Source: Croceifilum oryzae (lineage in GTDB: Bacteria; Bacillota; Bacilli; Thermoactinomycetales; Thermoactinomycetaceae). Taken from it: DNA of 64,000 nt. Below the pieces are notes generated by a model, which was not told the origin of the DNA, made no database searches, and saw only the letters and a list, made by a program, of their open reading frames with translations. The translations under genes and the position numbers were made by a program. The stretch lies in NCBI RefSeq assembly GCF_030814315.1, contig NZ_JAUSUV010000006.1, positions 62,001 through 126,000 of the forward strand, read 5' to 3'. Of the stretch, positions 17,697-27,464 are shown piece after piece; the stretch's first letter is position 1; each line of letters begins with the position of its first letter.

Positions 17697-20600
17697 TTAT
17701 TTTTTCCTACGCTTCATCCCACTTATTGTACCACCTTGCGACCATGAACAATAACTACAATGTGGATAAAGGTCATAGGCTTCTTGATCCTTGAGTTGGA
17801 TAGGCGGTTGATGATCTGGAACAAAACGCTTGAATGCACCGGGATCTTTCCTACCACATGTATGACATCCGTATTCATACCCTATCCTATCAATTTCATC
17901 TTTCTGTTCTTTCGTCCACCTTCTACTCTTAGTTCCAGGAACAGATTCTTTTGCATAAGGACCCGGTACTAAGGTATTAGGTTTCTCACTAAAAGCCTGC
18001 AAGTCAAGCTTCAATTTGTTATGAACAAAGATGTGTGAATCAGATACGAAGTAGGTGTGATAACCCTCGACAGTCATATTGTAAACCGTCGCGTGTTTCT
18101 TCTCCACTAAGATTTTCGCTATCGGCAATTGTTTTCCTTCCGACGTAAGAAGTAAATCGCCAATACTTAAATCTTCTACCTTCAGCCAACCTTTGCCTTC
18201 TACCCAGAATGGATGTTCGGCTGTGGTCTCGATCTTTTCATCGCCAACATGAACTGTATAAATTTCATCAACATCTCTGCTCAAGATGCTAACTACTTTC
18301 TGGTAGGCAAGGTCCCCTGTTTTATCATCTTTGGACAAGACTTTATCGCCGACTTGAATGTCCTCGATGGGTCTATCTCCACGAGCAGTACGAACTAGAG
18401 TGCCAGCAGTAAAGCAGTTGATCCGCTTCCCAATCTGCTCTCCAGCCTCTTCAATCACTTTTCCACCTAGCCTTGCTTCTTTAGAGCTAATTGGTGATAA
18501 AAGACCGATTGCTCCGTAGAGTCTCGGGACATCATCGCCTGTGATGAAATCGTGTCCAGCAATGAGGACTACAGCATCATTGACACTACTTAAAATCGGG
18601 ACTTCGGCTACTACCCACGAAGCGGTTTCTCGTACAGCAGACACCCAAGACGAAGGCTTACTACTGGTTGCCGATTTGGGCTTGGGCTTGGTGATCGACT
18701 TAATAGCACTCTTGGCTTTCTTCACAACTCGTTTGGTGTAGCTCACGACCTTCTTGATGGCGCTCTTCACCTTGTTGTAAACCTTCTTGATGGCTCGTTT
18801 AATTGGAGCGACAATCTTTTTGACGAATTTTTTCCCTGCATTATAAGTACTCTTCACTACCTCTTTGACCGCAGTATATGCCTTCTGAGCGTAAGTAGAG
18901 ACAGTAGATACCACGGCAGAGGTCGCAGATGAAACACCCGCTTTGAAGTCATTCCAATCATTCCACCATGCGTGACCATCTGGATCGCTATTGGAAATCG
19001 GGTTTCCTCCCGTGTAACCGTATAGGTTGTAGTTTCCAGTATCCATCATGAGAGCGAGATGAGCACCTGCATCGTTATAAGAATCGCTGGTTAGAAATCT
19101 ACCCTCTCCCGGGCGATAATCACGGAATCCGAGATCATAAGACTGTGTATTTGAATCCCAGCGCTTGCCTTCGTAACGGAATGGGTTGTACATGTCTTTG
19201 TCTGGCTTGGTAGAATCGTGTTTATCTACACCCGTAAACATGTCCTTATCGTCTTCACCGTAAGGGGAATATCCGTACGTGGAGCGGATATTACCCTGCT
19301 CGTCGGTAAGCATCTCAACACCGTTGTTCCCTGATTCGAAGTAAGAAAGCTCCTTCGTATCTTCTTTTAGCATAGTGAGGCGTTGACCCCATGCAGAGTA
19401 AGAATAGGACTGGGTAACCTTGCCCGCCACTTCTTCTGAGAGTACTTGATCGGTGTTACCTAAGTAGTTGAAGGTGGTCGCCTTTTCATTGGCCGTTCCT
19501 GCCTTTTCAACTTTTGATGTAGTACGATCAAGTGGGTCATAGGAGAAACGAGACTTAACAGTCGTAACGTTATCCTTGTCCAGCTTCGTATGCTCGATGG
19601 TGCGATCAAATTGATCGTAAGCAAAGGTTTCTTTGTCCCTGCCGTCCATAGTAATTTTATCAATTCGACCTAACGAATCGTAGATATACTTGGATGTGAG
19701 ACCTGCTTCCGTTTCCTCGATGAGACGGTTTTTATCATATTTAAAGGTAGAAAGTACGCCGTCTCTCGTTTTTTGCACCAGATTGCTATTTGCATCAAGG
19801 GTGTATTCCTCGGTAGAGGATTGAGTTCCTGATTTATCATAGCGGACTAGACGATCTCGCGGGTCGTATGTGTACGCGTATGTGTTGTTGATTGTCTTGT
19901 TGTTTGCGTCCAGACCATTGTATACATCCTTGACGGGATTACCATGAAGATCGTACTCATAACTATGCTTCTGCAATGAAGTTCCGTTTGTTTTCTTGGA
20001 TTCCCATTGCGCGACAGATCCGTCTGGATTGTACTGATAATCGGTTACAATTCCGTTTGGCTTTGTTTCTTGTTTGGTTTTTCCACTTACCGTATATTGA
20101 TAACCGTACACTTGAGGTTTGTTATCTTGAGCGGATTTCTTTTGTGAAAACTGGGTGACTTGATCCAATCCGTTGTAACTGTATTCCGAGATACTATTCG
20201 AATACTCCTGTTTGAGCAGGTTCCCGTGGATATCGTAATCGTACTGGATACTTCGTTTCACGATCCCGTCCACGACTTCTTGTACTTCCTTCACCTGATT
20301 AAGAGGGGTATAGGAGGTACGGTATTCATCGACCTTTTTGTTACTGCTAGAGTCTTTCATCGAAACGATGTTATCGTTTGGATCGTACACATACTCGAAT
20401 TGTTTTCGTTCGTTGTCAGAGGCACTTCCTTTAGATTGCAAGCCTTCATCCGTATTCTTCTTGAGTTTGCCATCCGGGAAGTAATCCCATGTCATCTTCC
20501 GTTCGACCTTGCCGTCGGAGCTGGTAACGACGCGCTCTACTTGACTCCCGATTTGATTGTACTCATAGGTGGTTTTTACGCCCCATGCATCCGTAACGGC

Positions 20601-23600
20601 TTGCAACAAGCCATTGTCGTAATAACTAAAGGTGGAAACGTTACGCTCCGTTTGTCCTTCGGAAGGCGGTGTACTTACTTCAATGACGTTGCCCACAGAA
20701 TCATACTTGTACATGATTTTTTGCTCTTCCTTGAATCGTGGGTTAGAGCTATTTGGATCGCGTGGGAAGATGACTTCTTTCACGCGGCCGAGATCATCAT
20801 AGACCTTCTTCTGAACAAAATCGTCTGTGTATGGCGTAGCGGTTCCACGCGGTGGATCGACTTGGATTACATTGCCCATCCGGTCGTACGAATAACGGGT
20901 CGTTCTGGTTATGCCCGCCTTTTGTGGGGATTGTTCCTCTGCTACAAGTCCGCGGATATTGTACACTACTTTATGAACATTGCCTTCTTTATCCTTGGTT
21001 TGAATCGTTTTGCCATCTGCATCGTAAACGGTCTCGATGGATTTTCCATCTGCGTCGGTAACCTTAATGGGGCGGTTGTTTAAATCGTACGTAGTGGTGA
21101 CGACGTAATCGTTAGGATTGTCCGCAGTCTGGTTTCCTTTTGGCTGCGTGACTTTCGTCTGGTTCCCAATCTTGTCGTACTCGTACGTAATCTTATGCCC
21201 TTGACTGTTGGTAACGGCGACGAGTTGGTTTAGTTCATTGTACGTATGCGTTGTGGTGTAATCATTCGGATCATCGGTGAGATTGCCTTTCGGTTCTACT
21301 TCTTTAATGAGATTTCCTAATTCATCATAGAAATAGGTGGTTTTCCGCTCTGGATCACTCGGATGATCTTTCGGCTCGATTTCCGCTACTAAGCGGTCGT
21401 ATTCATCATATTGGTAGACGAATTTCGCTCCAGTAGCGGAAAGTTTCTCGATTACATTGTCATTTGCATCATAGACCGGGGCAGGAGTAGTGATAAACTC
21501 ACCCTTCGCCTGATCTTTCGACATCTTGGATTCAAGAGGACGGCCAAAAACATCGAAGGTGAAGGTGGCGATACTCCCTTTGGGATCGGTCACTTTGATA
21601 ACATTCCCAAAGTCGTCATGTTGGGTAACAGTGGTATTCCCTAGAGCATCCGTTTCCTTCTTGGCTTCCCCGTTGGCATCATAGCCGAAGTCTGCCGCGC
21701 TTGGGTCACCGTAAGTGGTGACTTTGCCATTTGAATCGGTGACACTCTTCACAAGTCCGCTGTTTCCATAGTAAGCAGTCGTGGTTTTGTTTCCTTCGGT
21801 ATCCTCCACCGATGCTACATTTCCCACCTCATCATAGGTGGTCTTGGTAAAGCGGCCTTCCGGTGTAGTCGTTTTAATCAACTCCGCTACGTGTTTGTTG
21901 AGCGAATACTGATAGTCGTAGCGAGTCGACTTCCGTTTAGATTCATCTGAGATCGCATTGTTCACCGGATCGGTCGTGGTTAAGACATTACCTAACTCGT
22001 CGTATGTCCATGTGGTAATACCACCATTCGGATCTTTTTTCCACGTCATGTTATGGTTTTGATCGTACTTAAACTCGGTTACGTTCCCTTTGGCATCCGT
22101 AACCTTAACCGGATCTCCTTTGTCATCCATGAGATACTTGGTTGAGTTTCCTTTGAGATCGGTTTCGATTCGCTCTTTATCGTTATACGTATAGAGCATG
22201 ACCTCATCTTTTTTGTTGCTCATCTTACTAACCCGATGTTTGTTTTCTCCGTCTGTATAGTAATCGATCTTCGTAACATTTCCACGAGGGTCTTTGATCT
22301 GATTAATAACGTTGGTAGAGAGTAGGTCATAGGTAAACTCATATGTTTTTGCGATGTTGGTTCCCGTGCCATCTACAAACTTTATTAAGCGGTTAGATGC
22401 GTCATAAGTGAATTCAATTACTCGCTGTGGTGTCTCGGTTGCTGTTGGTTGTAGAGCCTTGATCTTCGATACTTTGTGATTATCGTTGTATTCAATCGTT
22501 AGAGTTTGACGATTCTGCGAGTCAGTTACATAACGTAGCAACTTGATTGGTTTGTTACTCACGCTCTTTTCTTCGTATGTGTACCGAAGATTGTTTCCAT
22601 TCTGATCCGTTGCTTCGACTAAATATCCTTTGTCATCAAAGTAGTATTGAGTACGATCTGGTTCTGTGACAACCCACTTTCGACTACTTGATCCTCCGCT
22701 GAGATATTGGAGATATAGCTCGTCCCCCGGCTGAGATTTGAATTCTTTCGTTTTCTCATCCCATGTAAAAGTGTGGTTCGTTCCGTCACTATCCATTAGA
22801 TCCATGGAACCCCGAGTGATTTTATCCTGTTTATCCGTATAGACCTGATCTCCTAAAGATGAGCCAAGCCTGACAAAACTAGAGGTATCCAGTGACCAAC
22901 CGACTCCAATAGGCGAATCACTTGTATCAAGGCTGTTGTAAGTTAGGTTGACAGAAGTAGAGAAGTCCCCACGAGATGGATTTTCAAAGGAAGCATACGA
23001 GAAACTCGCATTCCCCCGATAGAGATTAATCCCCGTCCCGCTGGTTTTCCCATCCGTAGAAGCGTGGTTTTGATCCACTCCTAAATCCTTGCCACCATTC
23101 GGATCTTCGACCATGACGAACTGATTCAGAGTGGGAATGGGGTCTTGGCTTTTGGATAGCCACTTTCCATCGAGTTTCAAGTCCCATTGTAGGATAAGTC
23201 CTTCACGGAGCTTGTTCGGTTGGCTGATGGCCGGAGCTTTTACATTTCCACGGACGGTAATCGTTTGCCCGGGCGGGATGTTAACAGTTGCGACAGACTC
23301 GTTACCATCCGCATCAATGGGCTTGAACTGCGCTCCAACACAATTATCTTCGGTTGTCCGATCCGTTCCGTTAGGGAGCGCCCAATGGCAACCGAGTGAA
23401 TCTGTGCTACCGCTCCATGCGGTATCGGTTGGATTGGAGAGTGTAACCTCCACTTGATAGGTTTCGCCTGACTTCATCGTAGTAGACGTTTTCGGCGCGT
23501 AGTACGAGTTAGCGGCTTTCTTATCAATATAAACGACTTTCATCTTCGGTCTTAGCTGTGGTGCTAGGGTTGCATCACTACTGACTGCAAGGATTTTTTC

Positions 23601-26417
23601 TTTGGCTGTGGTACTGCTCTCATCACTATGACGGATCATGAGGCCCCGGTTCGTCGTTCGGTCTCTTACCCATCGATCTGCCGCTGTGGTGACATCCCAG
23701 TTGAGCCACTTCGGATCGTTAGTAACATTGGTCACGTAATCGAGTACGGAGTGGTGAAAGGCTTCACTGTGACTTTTCCATGTGGTCTGGGGAACGGATT
23801 CGAAATCTTTCCAGAGATAATGTGCATTATAGGTGGCATTCTTGCTTCCTGTACTGTCACGTTGCCAGCTCCATAGACTAAAATCGGCTTTCACTACTTT
23901 CGCTGTACTTGGAATCGAAGAAAGATCAAATTTAAATAGACTTCGTGTATTGCCATAGGTAGAACTGTTATTCCCAATCGAATCCCACGGTTGCCCGTCT
24001 AAGGTGTCGTGTGGCACACCCGGTTTTTCCGAAGATATGGTCGTATCCATGGCATTTTGCAAAACTTGAATGGTCATACCCGACTTAGGTAACCGAACCA
24101 GCTGAGTCGTAGAAGGAACAATAGTACCGTCTACTGTTTTCACCGCAATTTGATAGAAATAGGCTCGTCCAAACGGATCGCTGCTATAGGCAGGGGTTGG
24201 AGTGGCTGTCGTATCGGTGAAGGTGAGCGTATTCTGGTTTGGTATGGGGGCTACAAGAGTTGTCTCATCAGGAATAAAGCTTTGCTCCGTACTTCGGTGG
24301 ATTTGATACTCCACGAAATCGGAACGTATATACTTCGTCCACTTTAGTTCCGCACCGTTGGCATAAATCTTGGTTGGTTCCGCTAAGAGAACAGACGGCT
24401 TTCCGTAAACCACTTTTAGTTTAGGTCGAATCGAGTTTTCATCAAAATTTTGACTCGCCGTGTATCTTACTCCGCCTACTTTTTTCGATTCATCCTTGGC
24501 TTTGATGAGGACTCCATAGTTTTCTTGACTCCCGTCCACCCACGATTGAACGAGATCTCGCGCGGTATAATCATGCCAGCGGTTGTTCACATTAGCACCT
24601 TTATTCACTTCCGCTGTCTTGGTAAAACGAAGCGCGTCGGCGATGACGGCTCCGCCCACTTTCTTGCTGGAGTCATAGTTAGATAACGTAATACTGTGGC
24701 TATCTCCCGTAGCGAATTTGAATTGCCCTAATGCTTGATAACCTGTGCTGGATGTTCTTTGATTGATATAGACCTTGGAGGTTCCCCCATTGTGAGTAAT
24801 GCTATATGGGGCAGAAGTAGCGCGATCGGATGCCTGAACATTAGATGCCGATACGTTGTACGTTCCACTTTCATTTAGGTAGGGTTTCCACGTAAAGGTG
24901 CTGGTCGCGCTCTTATCATTGGATTGTGCAGCGTGATAACTACCATTGACTCCCCCAGCTACGTTAGAAGACAGGTTCCATGTACCATTCTTGGTGATGC
25001 CTGTGCTGTCAGTATTATCAATCGTATAAGTACTCGCTTCCACAGCAGAGCGGTAGGTTCCACCCTGACTCGTCCACGGTACACCTTTCTTTGCATCCTT
25101 CCATGTGGCCTCGGCTGGATTCCAATCTTGAAGGATTCGGTGGAGGCTAAACGTTACATCTTGGTCGGTATCTTTACAACCGGTACAGAAATTTTGGTCG
25201 TAATATAACTGGACCTGTGCGAAGTCTACTTTGCTTCCCGAAGGAATGACAGAAGTATCAAACTTCACAAGAGAGCGTGAAATTTGCGACGAATCTGCTC
25301 CTACGGATAATCTCCAGTTATCATTATAATTCGTGGTGGGTGAAGAACTGTTAATCATGGTATCTTTACTACTTTGCGCCCCATTTCCGGGAGTCGGCTG
25401 AATCTCAATCGTCGGATCAATAATGAGAGGTGCTACCCTTTTTTCATCATGTAGCCATTCTTTATTAGCAGTTACGCGTAAAACGTTCTTACCATCTACT
25501 TGTACAATTTCCTGTTTCACATCATGGCTCCAAGCATAGCCATATGGAGAGTTTTCTTCTTTTTTACTATCATACATAAACGGTTTGGGGATCTTAAAAA
25601 CTCCCACGTCGCCTTTATCTACGAATAAAACGGAACCGTCTGATTGTAACTTGGGTTCGAGATCTCCTGTTTCGAGGATGAAGTCAAATACGTTACTCTC
25701 TGGCTTCTCATTCAACACAATTCTTTCTTTTACTTTGCTATTTTCCGTCTGGTACTCAATCTTGCTTTTATTCAAGATATCCGGAAACGAGATAACGTTT
25801 CCCTTCACCGTAGGGGAAACTTGCGATTTATCTGGAGCTTTTAATCCCATCGATATAGCATGCTTCCCGCTGGTGATCTTGACTAATTCATTTGCTTTAT
25901 CGCTAAAGTACGTTTTAAATTGATTCTTTTCGTTGCTATACACGTACCCCTTTTGGCTTGTCTTCGAGATACCGTTTTGGATATCTTGTAGTTTCCCATT
26001 CGAATCTCGATAGTGGACAGGATCTGAGCTTATTTCGGCTTCGATTCGACCGTCTGAAAGCTCATAGAACTTGGCATTGATCTTCCGTTGCTCCACTAGC
26101 TCCTTCATCCGTTTCGGGTCTGCAACCTTTTTCCCTTTGGGAGTCGTTTCTTTTGCTGGAAGGCTTTGTTGATTATCCGAAAGTTCCTTGCTTCCGTTAC
26201 TCTTCTCGGATGCGAGAGTCCATTGATCTGTTAAGTTGTTCCATGCATCTTTTACATTCATATAAACAGATAGAAAACCCCACTCGGCGGCTTTATATGT
26301 AGTACTGGCAAAATCAGCCGCATGTGTAGAAGTTGGAAAGGCTGTTCCGAAGAATATGAAAAATGATAAAACCAATAACAACATTCTACGGAGAAACATT
26401 CGTTTCTTCTTTCTCAC
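17697..26417 (-). CDS. Secreted RHS/YD-repeat polymorphic toxin with Hint and HNH-like toxin domain
   Basis: 2906 residues from the GTG at 26417 (GGAGGG 8 bp upstream). Order: signal peptide (about 1-35, ending near THAA); DNRLRE-type domain (about 348-667) interrupted by a golvesin-like domain (about 514-596); Fn3-like region; second DNRLRE (about 786-962); a beta domain near 972-1110; long YD-repeat shell (about 1120-2400); RHS core with YDLGFRDYRPGEGRFLTSD (about 2436); Lys-rich linker; Hint domain from C2668 (CFTAGTLVRT) to the HN pair at about 2800; and a 106-residue tip with CHTC, PDHQPP and CSYCS, an HNH-like zinc nuclease pattern. The Hint should autocleave and release the tip. The toxin probably acts on competitors, with immunity genes directly downstream. 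Confidence 0.93.
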   Translation of the reverse strand: MRKKKRMFLRRMLLLVLSFFIFFGTAFPTSTHAADFASTTYKAAEWGFLSVYMNVKDAWNNLTDQWTLASEKSNGSKELSDNQQSLPAKETTPKGKKVADPKRMKELVEQRKINAKFYELSDGRIEAEISSDPVHYRDSNGKLQDIQNGISKTSQKGYVYSNEKNQFKTYFSDKANELVKITSGKHAISMGLKAPDKSQVSPTVKGNVISFPDILNKSKIEYQTENSKVKERIVLNEKPESNVFDFILETGDLEPKLQSDGSVLFVDKGDVGVFKIPKPFMYDSKKEENSPYGYAWSHDVKQEIVQVDGKNVLRVTANKEWLHDEKRVAPLIIDPTIEIQPTPGNGAQSSKDTMINSSSPTTNYNDNWRLSVGADSSQISRSLVKFDTSVIPSGSKVDFAQVQLYYDQNFCTGCKDTDQDVTFSLHRILQDWNPAEATWKDAKKGVPWTSQGGTYRSAVEASTYTIDNTDSTGITKNGTWNLSSNVAGGVNGSYHAAQSNDKSATSTFTWKPYLNESGTYNVSASNVQASDRATSAPYSITHNGGTSKVYINQRTSSTGYQALGQFKFATGDSHSITLSNYDSSKKVGGAVIADALRFTKTAEVNKGANVNNRWHDYTARDLVQSWVDGSQENYGVLIKAKDESKKVGGVRYTASQNFDENSIRPKLKVVYGKPSVLLAEPTKIYANGAELKWTKYIRSDFVEYQIHRSTEQSFIPDETTLVAPIPNQNTLTFTDTTATPTPAYSSDPFGRAYFYQIAVKTVDGTIVPSTTQLVRLPKSGMTIQVLQNAMDTTISSEKPGVPHDTLDGQPWDSIGNNSSTYGNTRSLFKFDLSSIPSTAKVVKADFSLWSWQRDSTGSKNATYNAHYLWKDFESVPQTTWKSHSEAFHHSVLDYVTNVTNDPKWLNWDVTTAADRWVRDRTTNRGLMIRHSDESSTTAKEKILAVSSDATLAPQLRPKMKVVYIDKKAANSYYAPKTSTTMKSGETYQVEVTLSNPTDTAWSGSTDSLGCHWALPNGTDRTTEDNCVGAQFKPIDADGNESVATVNIPPGQTITVRGNVKAPAISQPNKLREGLILQWDLKLDGKWLSKSQDPIPTLNQFVMVEDPNGGKDLGVDQNHASTDGKTSGTGINLYRGNASFSYASFENPSRGDFSTSVNLTYNSLDTSDSPIGVGWSLDTSSFVRLGSSLGDQVYTDKQDKITRGSMDLMDSDGTNHTFTWDEKTKEFKSQPGDELYLQYLSGGSSSRKWVVTEPDRTQYYFDDKGYLVEATDQNGNNLRYTYEEKSVSNKPIKLLRYVTDSQNRQTLTIEYNDNHKVSKIKALQPTATETPQRVIEFTYDASNRLIKFVDGTGTNIAKTYEFTYDLLSTNVINQIKDPRGNVTKIDYYTDGENKHRVSKMSNKKDEVMLYTYNDKERIETDLKGNSTKYLMDDKGDPVKVTDAKGNVTEFKYDQNHNMTWKKDPNGGITTWTYDELGNVLTTTDPVNNAISDESKRKSTRYDYQYSLNKHVAELIKTTTPEGRFTKTTYDEVGNVASVEDTEGNKTTTAYYGNSGLVKSVTDSNGKVTTYGDPSAADFGYDANGEAKKETDALGNTTVTQHDDFGNVIKVTDPKGSIATFTFDVFGRPLESKMSKDQAKGEFITTPAPVYDANDNVIEKLSATGAKFVYQYDEYDRLVAEIEPKDHPSDPERKTTYFYDELGNLIKEVEPKGNLTDDPNDYTTTHTYNELNQLVAVTNSQGHKITYEYDKIGNQTKVTQPKGNQTADNPNDYVVTTTYDLNNRPIKVTDADGKSIETVYDADGKTIQTKDKEGNVHKVVYNIRGLVAEEQSPQKAGITRTTRYSYDRMGNVIQVDPPRGTATPYTDDFVQKKVYDDLGRVKEVIFPRDPNSSNPRFKEEQKIMYKYDSVGNVIEVSTPPSEGQTERNVSTFSYYDNGLLQAVTDAWGVKTTYEYNQIGSQVERVVTSSDGKVERKMTWDYFPDGKLKKNTDEGLQSKGSASDNERKQFEYVYDPNDNIVSMKDSSSNKKVDEYRTSYTPLNQVKEVQEVVDGIVKRSIQYDYDIHGNLLKQEYSNSISEYSYNGLDQVTQFSQKKSAQDNKPQVYGYQYTVSGKTKQETKPNGIVTDYQYNPDGSVAQWESKKTNGTSLQKHSYEYDLHGNPVKDVYNGLDANNKTINNTYAYTYDPRDRLVRYDKSGTQSSTEEYTLDANSNLVQKTRDGVLSTFKYDKNRLIEETEAGLTSKYIYDSLGRIDKITMDGRDKETFAYDQFDRTIEHTKLDKDNVTTVKSRFSYDPLDRTTSKVEKAGTANEKATTFNYLGNTDQVLSEEVAGKVTQSYSYSAWGQRLTMLKEDTKELSYFESGNNGVEMLTDEQGNIRSTYGYSPYGEDDKDMFTGVDKHDSTKPDKDMYNPFRYEGKRWDSNTQSYDLGFRDYRPGEGRFLTSDSYNDAGAHLALMMDTGNYNLYGYTGGNPISNSDPDGHAWWNDWNDFKAGVSSATSAVVSTVSTYAQKAYTAVKEVVKSTYNAGKKFVKKIVAPIKRAIKKVYNKVKSAIKKVVSYTKRVVKKAKSAIKSITKPKPKSATSSKPSSWVSAVRETASWVVAEVPILSSVNDAVVLIAGHDFITGDDVPRLYGAIGLLSPISSKEARLGGKVIEEAGEQIGKRINCFTAGTLVRTARGDRPIEDIQVGDKVLSKDDKTGDLAYQKVVSILSRDVDEIYTVHVGDEKIETTAEHPFWVEGKGWLKVEDLSIGDLLLTSEGKQLPIAKILVEKKHATVYNMTVEGYHTYFVSDSHIFVHNKLKLDLQAFSEKPNTLVPGPYAKESVPGTKSRRWTKEQKDEIDRIGYEYGCHTCGRKDPGAFKRFVPDHQPPIQLKDQEAYDLYPHCSYCSWSQGGTISGMKRRKK

Positions 26418-26469
26418 CTTGATAACCCTCCATTTTTCGATAAATATAGATTTTTTATAATACAATAGA

Positions 26470-26499
26470 AATATATTTCATTTGTTCATAATTCGTCAA
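26470..26499 (-). promoter_or_regulatory. Sigma-A-type promoter of the RHS toxin gene
   Basis: TTGACG (-35, 26494-26499) and TATATT (-10, 26470-26475) with an 18-bp spacer, about 50 bp upstream of the GTG start. Confidence 0.55.
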
Positions 26500-26500
26500 T

Positions 26501-26529
26501 AAAAAAGGTGAAGGGAAACGAGTTCCCTT
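26501..26529 (-). terminator. Terminator of the zinc-ribbon gene
   Basis: AAGGGAA / TTCCCTT stem, then CACCTTTTTTA on the minus strand, immediately after the stop at 26528. Confidence 0.65.
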
Positions 26530-26782
26530 ATGAATTGGAATCGTCGATGGTGGGTAAAGACTCAAGGAAGCAAAGGGGGCATCGGAGGGAGGATACATTC
26601 GGATAAATTCTTCTTCCACATGAACAGCGGTCATCTGGTTTCTTTCGTTTAAAGACGGCATTGGGTAACTTAAATTCAATTCCGCAATCCTGAACAACTT
26701 TGATATCGTGCATATCTCGGTTTGGCTGAACCGTTACATACACAGTACACAAGGGTATGAGTCCCCTTGAAAACTGGTTCAT
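26528..26782 (-). CDS. Small zinc-ribbon-like protein
   Basis: 84 residues. A C-terminal CxC...CxxC arrangement (RCSCGRRIYPNVSSLRCPLC) suggests a zinc knuckle. The N-terminal part has mixed strand and coil (CTVYVTVQPNRDMHDIKVV). AAGGTAGG upstream and a terminator right after the stop support a real gene. Possibly a phage-type protein given the neighbourhood. Function unknown. Confidence 0.5.
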   Translation of the reverse strand: MNQFSRGLIPLCTVYVTVQPNRDMHDIKVVQDCGIEFKLPNAVFKRKKPDDRCSCGRRIYPNVSSLRCPLCFLESLPTIDDSNS

Positions 26783-26838
26783 TTTCTTTTACCTACCTTA
26801 ATGATAAAATGGGGTAAATACATAGGAGGAGCCTATAT

Positions 26839-27216
26839 TCATCTACCTCCCACGTATTTGATTAATGTCTGGTGTATTGCGGTTTTACTCAGGCCATGTG
26901 CAGTGGCCTTTTTTGTTGTCTCCAAAGATGTCGTAACTCTTGCCCGAAATGATCTGTGTACGCTCGTCCATCTGGACACATATTACATCTAACAAGGGAA
27001 TTTTGATCGTATTTCCATCAAGTGTAACCATTTCGAGGATTTGAACTCTATTTTGTAGACTATATTGACCTCACATTTCGTACAGGATGTGACTTTTCCG
27101 TCCTTAATTTGGTAACCGTTCTCTTGTTGTTGTAATTCTACATGAGGACGCTGTTCTAGATCATAAAGAAATGATTGAACCTGTTGACTCAAACCCTCCA
27201 CTTTCAACTTCAGCAT
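26839..27216 (-). pseudogene. Broken small gene(s), C-terminal part HTH-like
   Basis: A strong ribosome site (GGAGGTGAACAT) precedes ATG 27216, opening a 75-residue frame (LKLKVEGLSQQVQSFLYDLE, then a CTKC motif) that stops at 26989. A second frame from 27031 reads IKIPLLDVICVQMDERTQII then SGKSYDIFGDNKK. A third, after a T6 tract (26909-26914, plus strand), reads KKATAHGLSKTAIHQTLIKY, which resembles a SpoIIID-like recognition helix, and stops at 26839. Either one gene hit by two frameshifts or two overlapping genes, the second frameshifted. Similarity to SpoIIID is by eye only. Confidence 0.4.
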
Positions 27217-27464
27217 ATGTTCACCTCCATTCCATCGGCATGTTAACAGCATAATCCTTGCATTATTATCTTGCAAATCAGAATATATATACCGGTATTA
27301 ACAGCATGTTTAGGTTAATTTATTTCTGATTTATCGCTTTTAATATCACTTTTGGATATATATATCAATTAATGGTATGAAAATCAGAAAATCCCCATCT
27401 TTATTTATTAGTTAAGTTGATATATTCTAAAAAATATTTTATATTATGATTAGGAGGGATTACG

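Noticed and set aside
20160-21083. 307-codon plus-strand frame
   Set aside because: Antisense to the YD repeats of the RHS gene; long frames are expected opposite such repeats.
18800-24000. Tandem DNA repeats in the RHS gene as a possible CRISPR or satellite
   Set aside because: They are degenerate protein YD repeats; no identical DNA repeats with regular spacers.
26801-26992. 63-codon plus-strand frame
   Set aside because: Antisense to the HTH-like broken gene, which has better protein features.
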